From assembly GCA_012032555.1 (NCBI GenBank), contig JAAUSR010000019.1:1-64000 (forward strand): a DNA stretch of 64,000 bases, given 5' to 3'. The number at the start of each line of letters is the position of its first letter. The first letter of the stretch is position 1. Below the pieces are notes generated by a model that was not told where the DNA came from, did no database searches, and worked only from the letters and a program-made list of their open reading frames with translations. Source of the stretch: Thioploca sp. (lineage in GTDB: Bacteria > Pseudomonadota > Gammaproteobacteria > Beggiatoales > Beggiatoaceae). Both the position numbers and the translations under genes were made by a program. Of this stretch, positions 47,463 through 56,704 are shown in pieces.

Positions 47463-47722
47463 AAATCCAATTCAGACTTGACTTCATCCCATTTTTTCGC
47501 TTCTTGAGGAGAGCGTTTAGCTGCTTGTAAAAGTTTATCGGTATTAACCGGATTGCTGAGCAAATGCAGAGTTTCCATCAAACTCCAATAATCTTCTTCT
47601 GCTAATAAAACGGCCTTACCTATGGTTTGGGCATGGATACATAAAGGTTCATGTTGAGTGATAACTTGTTGAATAAGTGTTGGCAACAATTGGCCGGCTT
47701 CTTGGTCAGTCATCGTTTGCAT
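47459..47722 (-). CDS. yefM: Phd/YefM family antitoxin
   Basis: Overlaps yoeB by 4 nt (ATGA); 87 aa with a YefM-like pattern LLAEEDYWSLMETLHLLSNPVNTDKLLQA. Confidence 0.88.
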   Translation of the reverse strand: MQTMTDQEAGQLLPTLIQQVITQHEPLCIHAQTIGKAVLLAEEDYWSLMETLHLLSNPVNTDKLLQAAKRSPQEAKKWDEVKSELDL

Positions 47723-47894
47723 GGAAATTTTCCTCTTATTATGGTATTGAAAATATTTCTCTCGTGTCCCTGGTTCCAGAGGGTGTAGAAGAATCTTAAA
47801 AAATCAAACATTCTTGGATTTTACCTTGCTGAAAATGCCAGAAATGAGATCATTTTACAGCCTTCAACACGTAGCAACGAGGAAAATCCTTAAT

Positions 47895-48256
47895 TTATAT
47901 TTTTGAGGCATCGACTTTCTTTCCAGTAATGTCTCCGGCGAGAAGAATTTCTCGCCATTCCGTGAGTTCAGCAGAGACAATTGCTTCCATGCTGTTCACG
48001 AAATCTTCAAGGCTTTTTGGATCATCCGGGGTACTTTCTGAACGGATTTCATACCGTAGCTTTACCCATTTTAAGCGTTCTCCTGTTAATGCGAAATTAA
48101 CGTATTTTGATCGAAACTGAAAGTTTGCACTTAACCCAGTAGCAACAGTCGTAATAACTGCAGGTAACACAATTTCTGTCTTTCATACCACTCGATAAGA
48201 TCTGTGCATCTCTTTATCGCAAGCTCTCGAGCTTTAACCTCAGGCTGATTAACCAT
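47895..48256 (-). pseudogene. DUF4231/SLATT-like membrane protein remnant
   Basis: Frame from the ATG at 48256: MVNQPEVKARELAIKRCTDLIEWYERQK..., then ORF 47895..48170 VITTVATGLSANFQFRSKYVNFALTGERLKWVKLRYE in another frame. Central TM region seems missing. Confidence 0.4.
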
Positions 48257-48429
48257 TGTGAGTTTCCCCCTTTGCGTAGGACTGAACGTGAGGTATAACC
48301 TAAAAGCTCAGCCGACGCCCGTTACTCGCTAAAAAAAGCCTCTTGGCGGTCAATCGGCTGAAACACTATGATAGAGACAAAGATCTAAGAGGGCTAACCA
48401 GTGCCATCACAACACCACTATCGCTTAGT

Positions 48430-49938
48430 TTAAGTGGTCGTACAACGACTAATCCTTAAATCTTCTAATGTTCTTGGTACAATAACACTATCATGATGTC
48501 CGGAAGCACTGGGCAAAAAGCCAATCACCTCGTCGGTTTCAGTTTCCATAATGGCAATGGCGGAAGTAGTCTTTTGATAGCCGCTAATCACACCAACGAC
48601 CCATTTACCATCATAAGTCATGCCCATCGTATGCATATCCGGACCTAAATCAACTGATTTGAGTAATTTCCAATTAACGGCGTCAATCACAGCAATACCA
48701 TTCGGTGTTGGAGATGGCCACCATAAGGTCACGTAGCATTTTTTGCCGTCGGGTGTAAACACCATATGGAAGGTATTAGGATAGGAACCACGCCAATTCG
48801 GATCTTCAACAATAGCCGTTTTTTCCCATTTAGTGGGATCGGCATGATTACTCGTATCCCAAACCATAATATTGTTTTGGCGAACGCCATTCATAAATAA
48901 AAATCGACTACCATCGGGTGAAAAACCGGCTTGGTGCGCAGGAGTAACTACCTTGGACATTTCTACTTTCCAAGTATCATCATCAATTTTGGTCAGTGGT
49001 GCTTGAGAAGGTTCGCCTTTTGGTCCTAACAGTGCCGCTACCGGTTGCCAGTTGTCACGGTCAAAGATGATAGCTAGTCCTAATAAGCGAATAGAAACAG
49101 CACCCCATTTGCCACGTGGATCATAAGGAAAGGCATCTAATGCACAAGTATTAATTACTCGTGGACCAGGTACTTTGCCTTGCTCGGCAAATAATTCACC
49201 TCCCGGAACTAATTCCCAATCGAGTTTGATTCCTTTGGTGCCTTTATAGTCATACATCCCATTGGGAAGGGTTGGTTTGATGCGTTTGATGATAAGTGTT
49301 CCGCCATCGAGCCACGCTTTTTCTAGCTGAGTGTTATTGGGAATCCAGTCAAAAAACCAAGCAGAACGGACTGTCTCGGCCGCTCGGTCAAATTCAGCAA
49401 AGATATCTTTTTGACCATCGGCAATAGCAAATCCAGTTGCATCAGGAGTAGAAGTGACATGAACTCCCAATCCCATACCGGTTTTTTCGGCGATATCCGA
49501 AACAAGATTCATTTTAGTACCATCCCAACGAATCTTGTAAATATTAAAACCTTCTCCCGGATCTTTTACAGTGGTAGGAATACCATAGATGTAAAGGTTT
49601 TTACCACCTTGGGTATTCACAATGAATTCAAATTCTTTGTAGGGATCTTCTGAAGGAAAGCAGGTGAGGTGGTGCATAATCGGGATGGTGTTACCATAGT
49701 TCCATAACGCAATCCAACCCAGGGTTTTGCCCGTACTCATGTCAATAGCTGAGACGGTTCCGGCGAATTTTCCGGGAAGTAAACAAATATATTTGCCAAA
49801 TTGCTCATAGACATCAGACAACTTTAGCGCTTTTTTACCAAAAAAAGCTTGTGCTTCATTGCCAACTACACTGGCTGTTCCAGCGGCAGCTGCACCGAGT
49901 CCAACCGTTTTGAGAAAGTTTCTTCTATCCTGGCTCAT
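48430..49938 (-). CDS. Tat-exported copper-type beta-propeller enzyme, thiocyanate dehydrogenase-like / N2OR-propeller-like (CuA domain absent)
   Basis: Tat signal MSQDRRNFLKTVGLGAAAAGTAS; His-bearing blade motifs IMHHLTCFPSEDP, GVHVTSTPDATGF, PAHQAGFSPDGSRF, TFHMVFTPDGKK, MHTMGMTYDGKW, SGHHDSVIVP; adjacent Sco1. Confidence 0.65.
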   Translation of the reverse strand: MSQDRRNFLKTVGLGAAAAGTASVVGNEAQAFFGKKALKLSDVYEQFGKYICLLPGKFAGTVSAIDMSTGKTLGWIALWNYGNTIPIMHHLTCFPSEDPYKEFEFIVNTQGGKNLYIYGIPTTVKDPGEGFNIYKIRWDGTKMNLVSDIAEKTGMGLGVHVTSTPDATGFAIADGQKDIFAEFDRAAETVRSAWFFDWIPNNTQLEKAWLDGGTLIIKRIKPTLPNGMYDYKGTKGIKLDWELVPGGELFAEQGKVPGPRVINTCALDAFPYDPRGKWGAVSIRLLGLAIIFDRDNWQPVAALLGPKGEPSQAPLTKIDDDTWKVEMSKVVTPAHQAGFSPDGSRFLFMNGVRQNNIMVWDTSNHADPTKWEKTAIVEDPNWRGSYPNTFHMVFTPDGKKCYVTLWWPSPTPNGIAVIDAVNWKLLKSVDLGPDMHTMGMTYDGKWVVGVISGYQKTTSAIAIMETETDEVIGFLPSASGHHDSVIVPRTLEDLRISRCTTT

Positions 49939-50302
49939 GATGGAGTTCCTCTACTTTTTATCTCAATGAGTAAGCCGGTTGATCAGAAATCTTCTTCAAG
50001 ATGAGATAAATGGATGCTTAAACAACTTGTTAAGTTATTTGGCATCGACCGCCAGGTAACTATCACGAAATTCTTATTGTACATTGTTTCCTGCTGGTCA
50101 CAGTTTTCTCTGCTGAAGTTTCCAATCAGCCAATATACCACCAACTTAACCTACCCGTTTTGGTATCATTACGACTTTGAGAAGCGATTATGCTCATGCT
50201 AAGATGAGTAGTCATGCTCAGTATCGTTAAGACAATTCTAATTTAGCCTGATACCATCACTGATAAAGTTAGTCTTACGAATTATATAAAATATATTTTA
50301 TT

Positions 50303-50995
50303 ATGCAAATAAAATCTTTATTTACTCGTCGTTTTATACTTGGAATAACCAGTCTTGTTGCAGTAGTTACCTTGGCATTATGGCTCTGGTATTCACCAAC
50401 AATGCTGCCTAGTCTTATTGAAGGAGAAGCCGAGTCGATCTTAGCCGGAAAAATATTCCAACAACCTCAACCGCTCTATCCTTTTCAATTAGTTGATCAC
50501 GATGGCAAAGCATTTAATATCAATCGACTCCATGGCTATTGGAGTTTCTTATTTTTTGGATATACTCACTGTCCCGATGTTTGTCCGATGACTTTGGTCA
50601 CTTATAAGGAAATACATCAACAGTTATTAAAACGTTTAAATCAAGTTACGGATATCCAATTTATATTTATCTCGGTTGATCCACAGCGAGATACGCCAGA
50701 ATTACTGAAGCAGTATGTTGGCTATTTTCATCATGATTTTATTGGCGTCACCGGTACCCTCAGTGCACTACGAGATTTTACTGAGCCGCTGGGTATTTTT
50801 TATCGGCAAGTAGAACGACCTGGGGAAGGAACCTATTGGGTAGAACATTCCGGTTCTATTTTGCTTATTGATCCGCAAGCCAGATTGAGCGCTTTATTTC
50901 CAGCACCACATCATTCACGTGATTTAGTCGCAGCTTATTTACAAATTCGTGAACAATTTCAAGTTCATTTACCGAAAACGGCTCGAGTAGAGTAA
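50303..50995 (+). CDS. SCO1/SenC-type copper chaperone
   Basis: FLFFGYTHCPDVCPMTLVTYKEIHQQL (CxxxCP), FISVDPQRDTPELLKQYV, conserved His in WVEHSGSILLIDP. Confidence 0.95.
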   Translation: MQIKSLFTRRFILGITSLVAVVTLALWLWYSPTMLPSLIEGEAESILAGKIFQQPQPLYPFQLVDHDGKAFNINRLHGYWSFLFFGYTHCPDVCPMTLVTYKEIHQQLLKRLNQVTDIQFIFISVDPQRDTPELLKQYVGYFHHDFIGVTGTLSALRDFTEPLGIFYRQVERPGEGTYWVEHSGSILLIDPQARLSALFPAPHHSRDLVAAYLQIREQFQVHLPKTARVE

Positions 50996-51177
50996 GAATA
51001 ATTTTTTTTATAACGATTAAACAACTAGATTATATTGAACAGATATGGCGTTCAACCGATATTAGTAGAGAATTGGTATTATTTACCTGTTCCTATCCTG
51101 GTTGAGTAACACGATCTGTTCAAGACAATCCAACTCACTTAACCTATCTTCTCATTAGGGGTTTCTCGTTGTTTAAT

Positions 51178-54100
51178 TCAGTTGTTACCTACCCAAAAAT
51201 GGATTGGTTTTAACCCATTATAAATGATAATACCATTTGACAACTGGTAACCCACAAAAACGGTAAATTCTCCTGGCATTGCACTTAAATCACCTTCGTA
51301 TATAAAGACATCTATGATTTCAGGTAATTGCGGGTAATATTGTGAAGATGGAATCTGTTCAATCTGACCATTCCATTTTTGCCAACTGTGTTTATCACGG
51401 CTATCATCTCGAATGTACAGGTTAGTTTCTCCATTTAAGTTAGTATGTCTACCAACTAAGAGAATTTTAGCGGCTTGGCCAACATCATTAGGCGAAATGA
51501 GAACCGTTACAGATACTCTCGCATTTTGTGCTTCAATCGGTGTAAATACATGGGCACTAGAGCGTAAATCACCCAAGCTAATCACTTTATCAATAAAACA
51601 AGCTTGATTAGGACGGTTTTGTAAATCGATTCCTAAAGTATCTCCTTGGCAGGTTATCGTTGGCTCAACCACCAAGTTATTGTTATCAGCAGCTAAGATG
51701 CTAATATTGACATTAGTTTTTTGCGGTGGTGTGGCTTCGTCAGTGATAACTAAGTTGGTATTACCGATATCCAGACCGGTCAAGGTAAAGTGAGCAATTC
51801 CATTAGTTTGATTTTGCCAATTAGTTAAAGAAACTAAACTGCTATTGGGTAGCTGTGTAATGGCGAGTGAACCTTGTCCACCCATCACAGCGAGATCAAT
51901 ATTTTGTCCTATTTGCATAACTGTTTGGAGAGTTTTTACCTCTTTTTCCGTCAGCGGTAGTGTGGTATCAACTGAATGATTGGTTGTCGCTATCACGGTG
52001 ATATGCAGTATTGCTTGTTGAGAAGAAGCGCTATCACTCAGGGTCATTTGGGTATCACCCGTACTTAAACCGGTTAAACTTAATTCCATATTTCCATTTA
52101 AGGATTGCCAACGATCAACTGAAACCAAACTGGAATCGGGCATTTCTTTAATAAACAATTCGCCTGGTCCCGTATTAAGCGTAAAGGTAGTTGTATCACC
52201 GACTTGAAGTATTTGGTTCCAGGAGGAGGATTGAGTCGTCATAGAGGAGAACAATAGGCAACGGCTAATGGTTGGTGACTCAGTGTTAACGCCAGTAGTC
52301 GTTTCTTGACTAGTAATATCATGGGGATTAAATCCGCCTATCTCTTGACCGATAATGGTTGATACGGAATCAGTCGAACTATCATCACTCGGTAATGGGT
52401 TAATTTGACCAGATGAATCGTCGGTGGTAGCAGGTTGAGTTTCATGACTTGGAGAAGATCCCAGTTTAAAGGTATATGTAATCTGGCCATCACCCGCAAT
52501 ACTATCATCAACTCCACCATCGCTGATGCTAATCGATTCAACAGCAACGATTTGTCCTTGAATTATAGCGGTATTATAAGTTATCGGTGGAGTTTGACTG
52601 ACAGTCGACACGGATTGAAAACTCGGTAAATTTTGGAAATCACTGACACCATGATAATAAGTTTTAAGATCAGCTTGAGAACAACTGAGATTTAAGTCAA
52701 TAGCGGTAGCTGCTGGTGGTTGGTTAGTTTGTACCTGACAACCTTGAGTTTCTTCAACGGTAATATATTGTCCCCTAGTGGATAATGAGATAACATTATT
52801 TTGTCGACTATCGGGAATTCCATCACTGTTACCATCGCCGCTATTGGGTGCGGAATTTTCGGTAGTAGTCAATACCCCATCATGATCCTCATCGACGGGT
52901 TGATCGTTTGAGTTGTTATCGGATTGATCGCTATCGTTGTCTTGACCGGGCTTGTCCGTATCCGTCGTTGGCGTGTTGTCTGGATCGGGGTCAGGGGTTG
53001 GTTCAGGTATTGGCTCGACTAAAAAGATTACTCTACATTGGGCATGATTATAACTGGAGTTGTCTCTAATAACTTGTCCATTTTCATCACAATGACCACG
53101 CCAGCCTTCTAATTTCCAACCCGGATCGGGAGTAGCTATGAGTTGCACACCCTGACTGCCATCATACTGTGCTGAACAAGTTCCGCCACAATCAATGCCA
53201 ATTGGCTCACTGATGACGGTACCTTGACCGGTTTTGTAAACTGTTACTTTAAATGGTTCTAGTGGAGTTATTATTGGCGTAAAAATAGCTCGACATTGTT
53301 TATTCGTTTCTAATAAGGTGACTTCCCCTTGCTCATCACAATGACCTCGCCACCCTTCTAATTGCCAATCGGTTGCCGGGGTGGCTTGAAGAACCACTTG
53401 AGTTCCTTCTGCGTATTCATTCGTGCAATCCGGTCCACAATTAATCCCGCCTGGTGGAGTAATTGCGGTAACTGAGCCTTGCCCCGTTATAAGTACAGTT
53501 AATGTTAGCTGCTGAACCTGAACAAAAATCGCTTCACATTGTTTGTCAGAACTTAAGGTGACTTCACCATTATCGTCACAATCTTGTTTCCATTCTTTAA
53601 ATTTCCAACCAGAATCCGGTTTAGCATTTAATGCGACTGACGTGTCGATATTAAAACCCAAGGCACAAATTCCTACGCCACTGTGGCAATTTATACTACC
53701 AGGACTGCTGGTGACTGTACCTTTACCTTCAATGGTTATCGACAATAATTTTTTGACGACTATTGGCGGTGGCGGCGGCGGTGGCGGTGGTGGTGAAGTG
53801 ACAGTTACTGTAACAGTTGCTACCACGCATAAATCATCTGCATCACAAACGCTATAGTCAAATGTATCAGTACCACTGAAGCCAGCACGGGGAGTATATT
53901 GAATTGTACCATCCGTAAGAATTTGAGTTGTACCCCCATTTTTTGGTGTAGTAACATTGCTTATATTTAATGGACCATTATCATCGCTATCATTATTTAA
54001 GACTGGAATCGTTACTGAGTTATTAGCTAAAGTAGAAGCACTATCGTTATTCGCCGTGGGTGGTTGGGAAGGTGGATCAACGAGAATAATGGTATCATCA

Positions 54101-56181
54101 ACAGATTCTGTTTTTCCACCTGGATTATTAGTGACATCATTGGGAGTCGTAATGGTTACTGTATTTTTAATCTCTTGTCCACCTGCTAAGCTACCATTGA
54201 TAAAACCTTCAACAGTAAAAATCGCTGTAGCACCACTTGTTAAGTCAACGGTAGTATCAATATTGTTACCGGTTCCATCGGTTTGCGCACAACGATTTCC
54301 TGGCTCAAGGTGGTCCACTCTACATTTCCAATTTAATACACTGATCTCACTGGGAACAACATCTTCTACTTTTATTCCAGTCACATCACTTAAACCATCA
54401 TTACTGTTGACTTCAATTGTGTAAGTTATCGCACCACCCGGAAAAGGATTATCAGGCGAGTGTTTTTTAGTTACTTTTAGGTCAACTTCTTTAATATTTA
54501 TTTCTAGAGGAGATGCTGGCGGCTCGGCAGTAATAGATGTCCAGGTGTCAATTCCTTTTTTATTACCAAAGCCTTGTAGAGGTGTAGGATCGCCAGTGAC
54601 ATTGTCACTAAATTGATGTGCCCCATTCGTACTGTCTTCACCATCTAGTTTTTTTTTCCCACCGACACTGCTATCGTCATAATAGACTATATTACATTCG
54701 CTACTACCGCTACTACAAGATGTTAATCTTTCTATAATCAATCCATTAGGATTTTTTTCTACGTCGAAAAAAGGAAAATGAACCTCATCAGTGCTCAACA
54801 ATAGCTTAACTTTATAAGTACCTACTTCTAATGGATCACCATTTCCATCTTTTACATCTGACCAATCAATAGTATTAGGATTAACTGTATCAGCAACACG
54901 ACCAATAATAACGCTATCATTTTCATCTCCATAAATATTATTCTTATTCGCATTAATGGTTAAAACATAATTTCCAATCCTATCTGTTTTAAAACTAAAC
55001 GTTCCGCCATGAGGATTGGTAGTACCAGCTTGATTAGGTGTTCCTTCACTCCCGGTAAAAGTGAAGTCAGTTACGCTTGGTGGAAGTGGTGGGTCAGAAT
55101 GTAACCAAGTTTTGTCGGTTATCGAATTATTCCAATCGCCTTTTGAGTCCGCATCCAGTGGCAAATTGGGATCAGGAGTATTAAAAAATATTTTATAAGT
55201 GATATTGTCAGCATCATCTGCTATTCCAGGATTATGAATATTAGCACCAGCTTGTAATACTGATTTTAAAAGTGAATTTTCACTTGTATCCCTGAAGCCT
55301 TTATTATTGGCAAAGAAAATGAATTTTCCTGGTTGAATACTATTCAAATTAATCTTGTAAAGATGTCCAACTTTACTCAGAATAAAAAGTTTAGAGTTAA
55401 TAATGCCATCTATAATGGATGTAGGTATAAGCTCAATACTTGGTACACTTAAAGGTAAGTAGTTAGCATAAACCCGACCAACCTGTTTAGTGTTTAGATT
55501 ATCAGCTGATTTGAAAACGGTAACATCCCAAGCAGCAATGCCTACTTTTTGGTCACTGTGTTTTTGAGTACTTACACTTGGAGGTGTAGTACTCGTATCA
55601 AGAAGGAATTCTTCGTTTGCTAGTCTTGCAACTGGGATATTACTACTACTGCTACCATTAGTTGGCGCATGAAATACTATTTTGTAAATACCAGTTACGC
55701 CGGTGTTGGGGTCTACAGTAAATTTACAAGGCGTATATCCAGGTGGATCAGCTGATGATAAGTCGTTAGGATCTTCAGGTCCATGATTTTCATCAGCAAT
55801 AGTTTTAATAAGACCAATAGGTTTATTAGGATCAAGTGCCGAGGTTGGGTCTTCTACATCACAGTGACCAATCTCTTGACCATTGGGATCGATATAAACA
55901 ATATCTTTATTATCAAAACTTTGGTACACACTGGAGCCAACGTTAACTTGCTCACCAGCGTTAACAAAAACTTTAATGGTATTTTTATATTCAATTCCTG
56001 ATTCTAAATCAGTTGCATACAGAAGATAAGAACGATTACCACCATATTGAGCTAATTCATAACTCCCTTCAGCTTGGGCTGGCGGTATCAGGGTAAGTAT
56101 TTGAGTGAAAATGAAGAGTATCAAGCCAATGAAAAGTAAAACTTTATAATACTTCAGCGTGTGTTTTAATGAGAATAACAT
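51178..56181 (-). CDS. Giant secreted protein (DUF11-like, Ig-like, three InlB-like bacterial repeats, choice-of-anchor-U-like domain, two Ig/Big2-like modules, C-terminal module)
   Basis: Signal peptide; VTKKHSPDNPFPGGAITYTIEVNSND (DUF11); repeated GWKFKEWKQDCDDNGEV/WQLEGWRGHCDEQGEV/WKLEGWRGHCDENGQV; GDGNSDGIPDSRQNNVISL...YITVEET; C-terminal PQLPEIIDVFIYEGDLSAMPGEFTVFVGYQLSNGIIIYNG. Confidence 0.85.
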   Translation of the reverse strand: MLFSLKHTLKYYKVLLFIGLILFIFTQILTLIPPAQAEGSYELAQYGGNRSYLLYATDLESGIEYKNTIKVFVNAGEQVNVGSSVYQSFDNKDIVYIDPNGQEIGHCDVEDPTSALDPNKPIGLIKTIADENHGPEDPNDLSSADPPGYTPCKFTVDPNTGVTGIYKIVFHAPTNGSSSSNIPVARLANEEFLLDTSTTPPSVSTQKHSDQKVGIAAWDVTVFKSADNLNTKQVGRVYANYLPLSVPSIELIPTSIIDGIINSKLFILSKVGHLYKINLNSIQPGKFIFFANNKGFRDTSENSLLKSVLQAGANIHNPGIADDADNITYKIFFNTPDPNLPLDADSKGDWNNSITDKTWLHSDPPLPPSVTDFTFTGSEGTPNQAGTTNPHGGTFSFKTDRIGNYVLTINANKNNIYGDENDSVIIGRVADTVNPNTIDWSDVKDGNGDPLEVGTYKVKLLLSTDEVHFPFFDVEKNPNGLIIERLTSCSSGSSECNIVYYDDSSVGGKKKLDGEDSTNGAHQFSDNVTGDPTPLQGFGNKKGIDTWTSITAEPPASPLEINIKEVDLKVTKKHSPDNPFPGGAITYTIEVNSNDGLSDVTGIKVEDVVPSEISVLNWKCRVDHLEPGNRCAQTDGTGNNIDTTVDLTSGATAIFTVEGFINGSLAGGQEIKNTVTITTPNDVTNNPGGKTESVDDTIILVDPPSQPPTANNDSASTLANNSVTIPVLNNDSDDNGPLNISNVTTPKNGGTTQILTDGTIQYTPRAGFSGTDTFDYSVCDADDLCVVATVTVTVTSPPPPPPPPPPIVVKKLLSITIEGKGTVTSSPGSINCHSGVGICALGFNIDTSVALNAKPDSGWKFKEWKQDCDDNGEVTLSSDKQCEAIFVQVQQLTLTVLITGQGSVTAITPPGGINCGPDCTNEYAEGTQVVLQATPATDWQLEGWRGHCDEQGEVTLLETNKQCRAIFTPIITPLEPFKVTVYKTGQGTVISEPIGIDCGGTCSAQYDGSQGVQLIATPDPGWKLEGWRGHCDENGQVIRDNSSYNHAQCRVIFLVEPIPEPTPDPDPDNTPTTDTDKPGQDNDSDQSDNNSNDQPVDEDHDGVLTTTENSAPNSGDGNSDGIPDSRQNNVISLSTRGQYITVEETQGCQVQTNQPPAATAIDLNLSCSQADLKTYYHGVSDFQNLPSFQSVSTVSQTPPITYNTAIIQGQIVAVESISISDGGVDDSIAGDGQITYTFKLGSSPSHETQPATTDDSSGQINPLPSDDSSTDSVSTIIGQEIGGFNPHDITSQETTTGVNTESPTISRCLLFSSMTTQSSSWNQILQVGDTTTFTLNTGPGELFIKEMPDSSLVSVDRWQSLNGNMELSLTGLSTGDTQMTLSDSASSQQAILHITVIATTNHSVDTTLPLTEKEVKTLQTVMQIGQNIDLAVMGGQGSLAITQLPNSSLVSLTNWQNQTNGIAHFTLTGLDIGNTNLVITDEATPPQKTNVNISILAADNNNLVVEPTITCQGDTLGIDLQNRPNQACFIDKVISLGDLRSSAHVFTPIEAQNARVSVTVLISPNDVGQAAKILLVGRHTNLNGETNLYIRDDSRDKHSWQKWNGQIEQIPSSQYYPQLPEIIDVFIYEGDLSAMPGEFTVFVGYQLSNGIIIYNGLKPIHFWVGNN
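53765..53795 (-). repeat. GGY/CCR trinucleotide tract encoding poly-proline
   Basis: ggcggtggcggcggcggtggcggtggtggt encodes SPPPPPPPPPPIVV. Confidence 0.9.
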
Positions 56182-56344
56182 ATTAATTTCTCCTAACTAA
56201 CTCATCGCCTAGTTAAAGATTGGTTAGCTTAGTATTGGCGATAGTTTATATTGAAAACTAGCAAATTTAGGATGAGTAAAGGCGAATTTACTTCCAGCTT
56301 AAAATAGTGCAGTTGATCGCATGACGACATTAAATTGAGGAAAA

Positions 56345-56445
56345 ATGCCTCTCTCTGGGAGAAGGGTTAGGAGTCAACATGACCGAAAAATCACCGAATT
56401 TTTTCCCTTACCCCAGCCCTCTTCCAGAGGAAAAGGAAGAAAAAA
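56345..56445. repeat. Imperfect inverted repeat of the CTCTC..GGGAGAAGGG / CCCCAGCCCTCTTCC type
   Basis: CCTCTCTCTGGGAGAAGGGTTAGGAG...TTACCCCAGCCCTCTTCCAGAGGAAAAGG. Confidence 0.55.
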
Positions 56446-56462
56446 TAGTTTAATCGCATACA

Positions 56463-56649
56463 CTCCCACGCTGGAGCGTCACTGCCATTAAGTTAAGCCT
56501 GATTCTCCCCCTCCTTGCCAAGGAGGGGGTTGGGGGGTGGTATTTAACTAAATGAATAATATAGATTTTATTTACCACCCCGACCCCGCCTTGATAAGGA
56601 GGGGAGAATTTTTTCTTAACTTAATGGCAGTGACGCTCCAGCGTGGGAG
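56463..56649. mobile_element. 187-bp non-coding element with perfect 35-bp terminal inverted repeats (REP/MITE-like)
   Basis: Left arm 56463-56497 CTCCCACGCTGGAGCGTCACTGCCATTAAGTTAAG is the exact reverse complement of 56615-56649; internal arms GATTCTCCCCCTCCTTG.../...AAGGAGGGGAGAATT also pair. Confidence 0.85.
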
Positions 56650-56704
56650 CGAGAACAGCAAGAAATAACGACCTATGCGAACCGATTTTAGCGAAGCAAC
56701 TGAG

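Noticed and set aside
48430-49938. Canonical nitrous oxide reductase NosZ
   Set aside because: Protein ends after the propeller with no C-terminal CuA cupredoxin domain, and no NosDFY-type genes were recognised; TcDH-like or novel copper propeller preferred.
53543-53857. Plus-strand ORF with poly-Gly, antisense to a giant exoprotein
   Set aside because: Gly-run is the complement of the poly-Pro tract; spurious antisense ORF.
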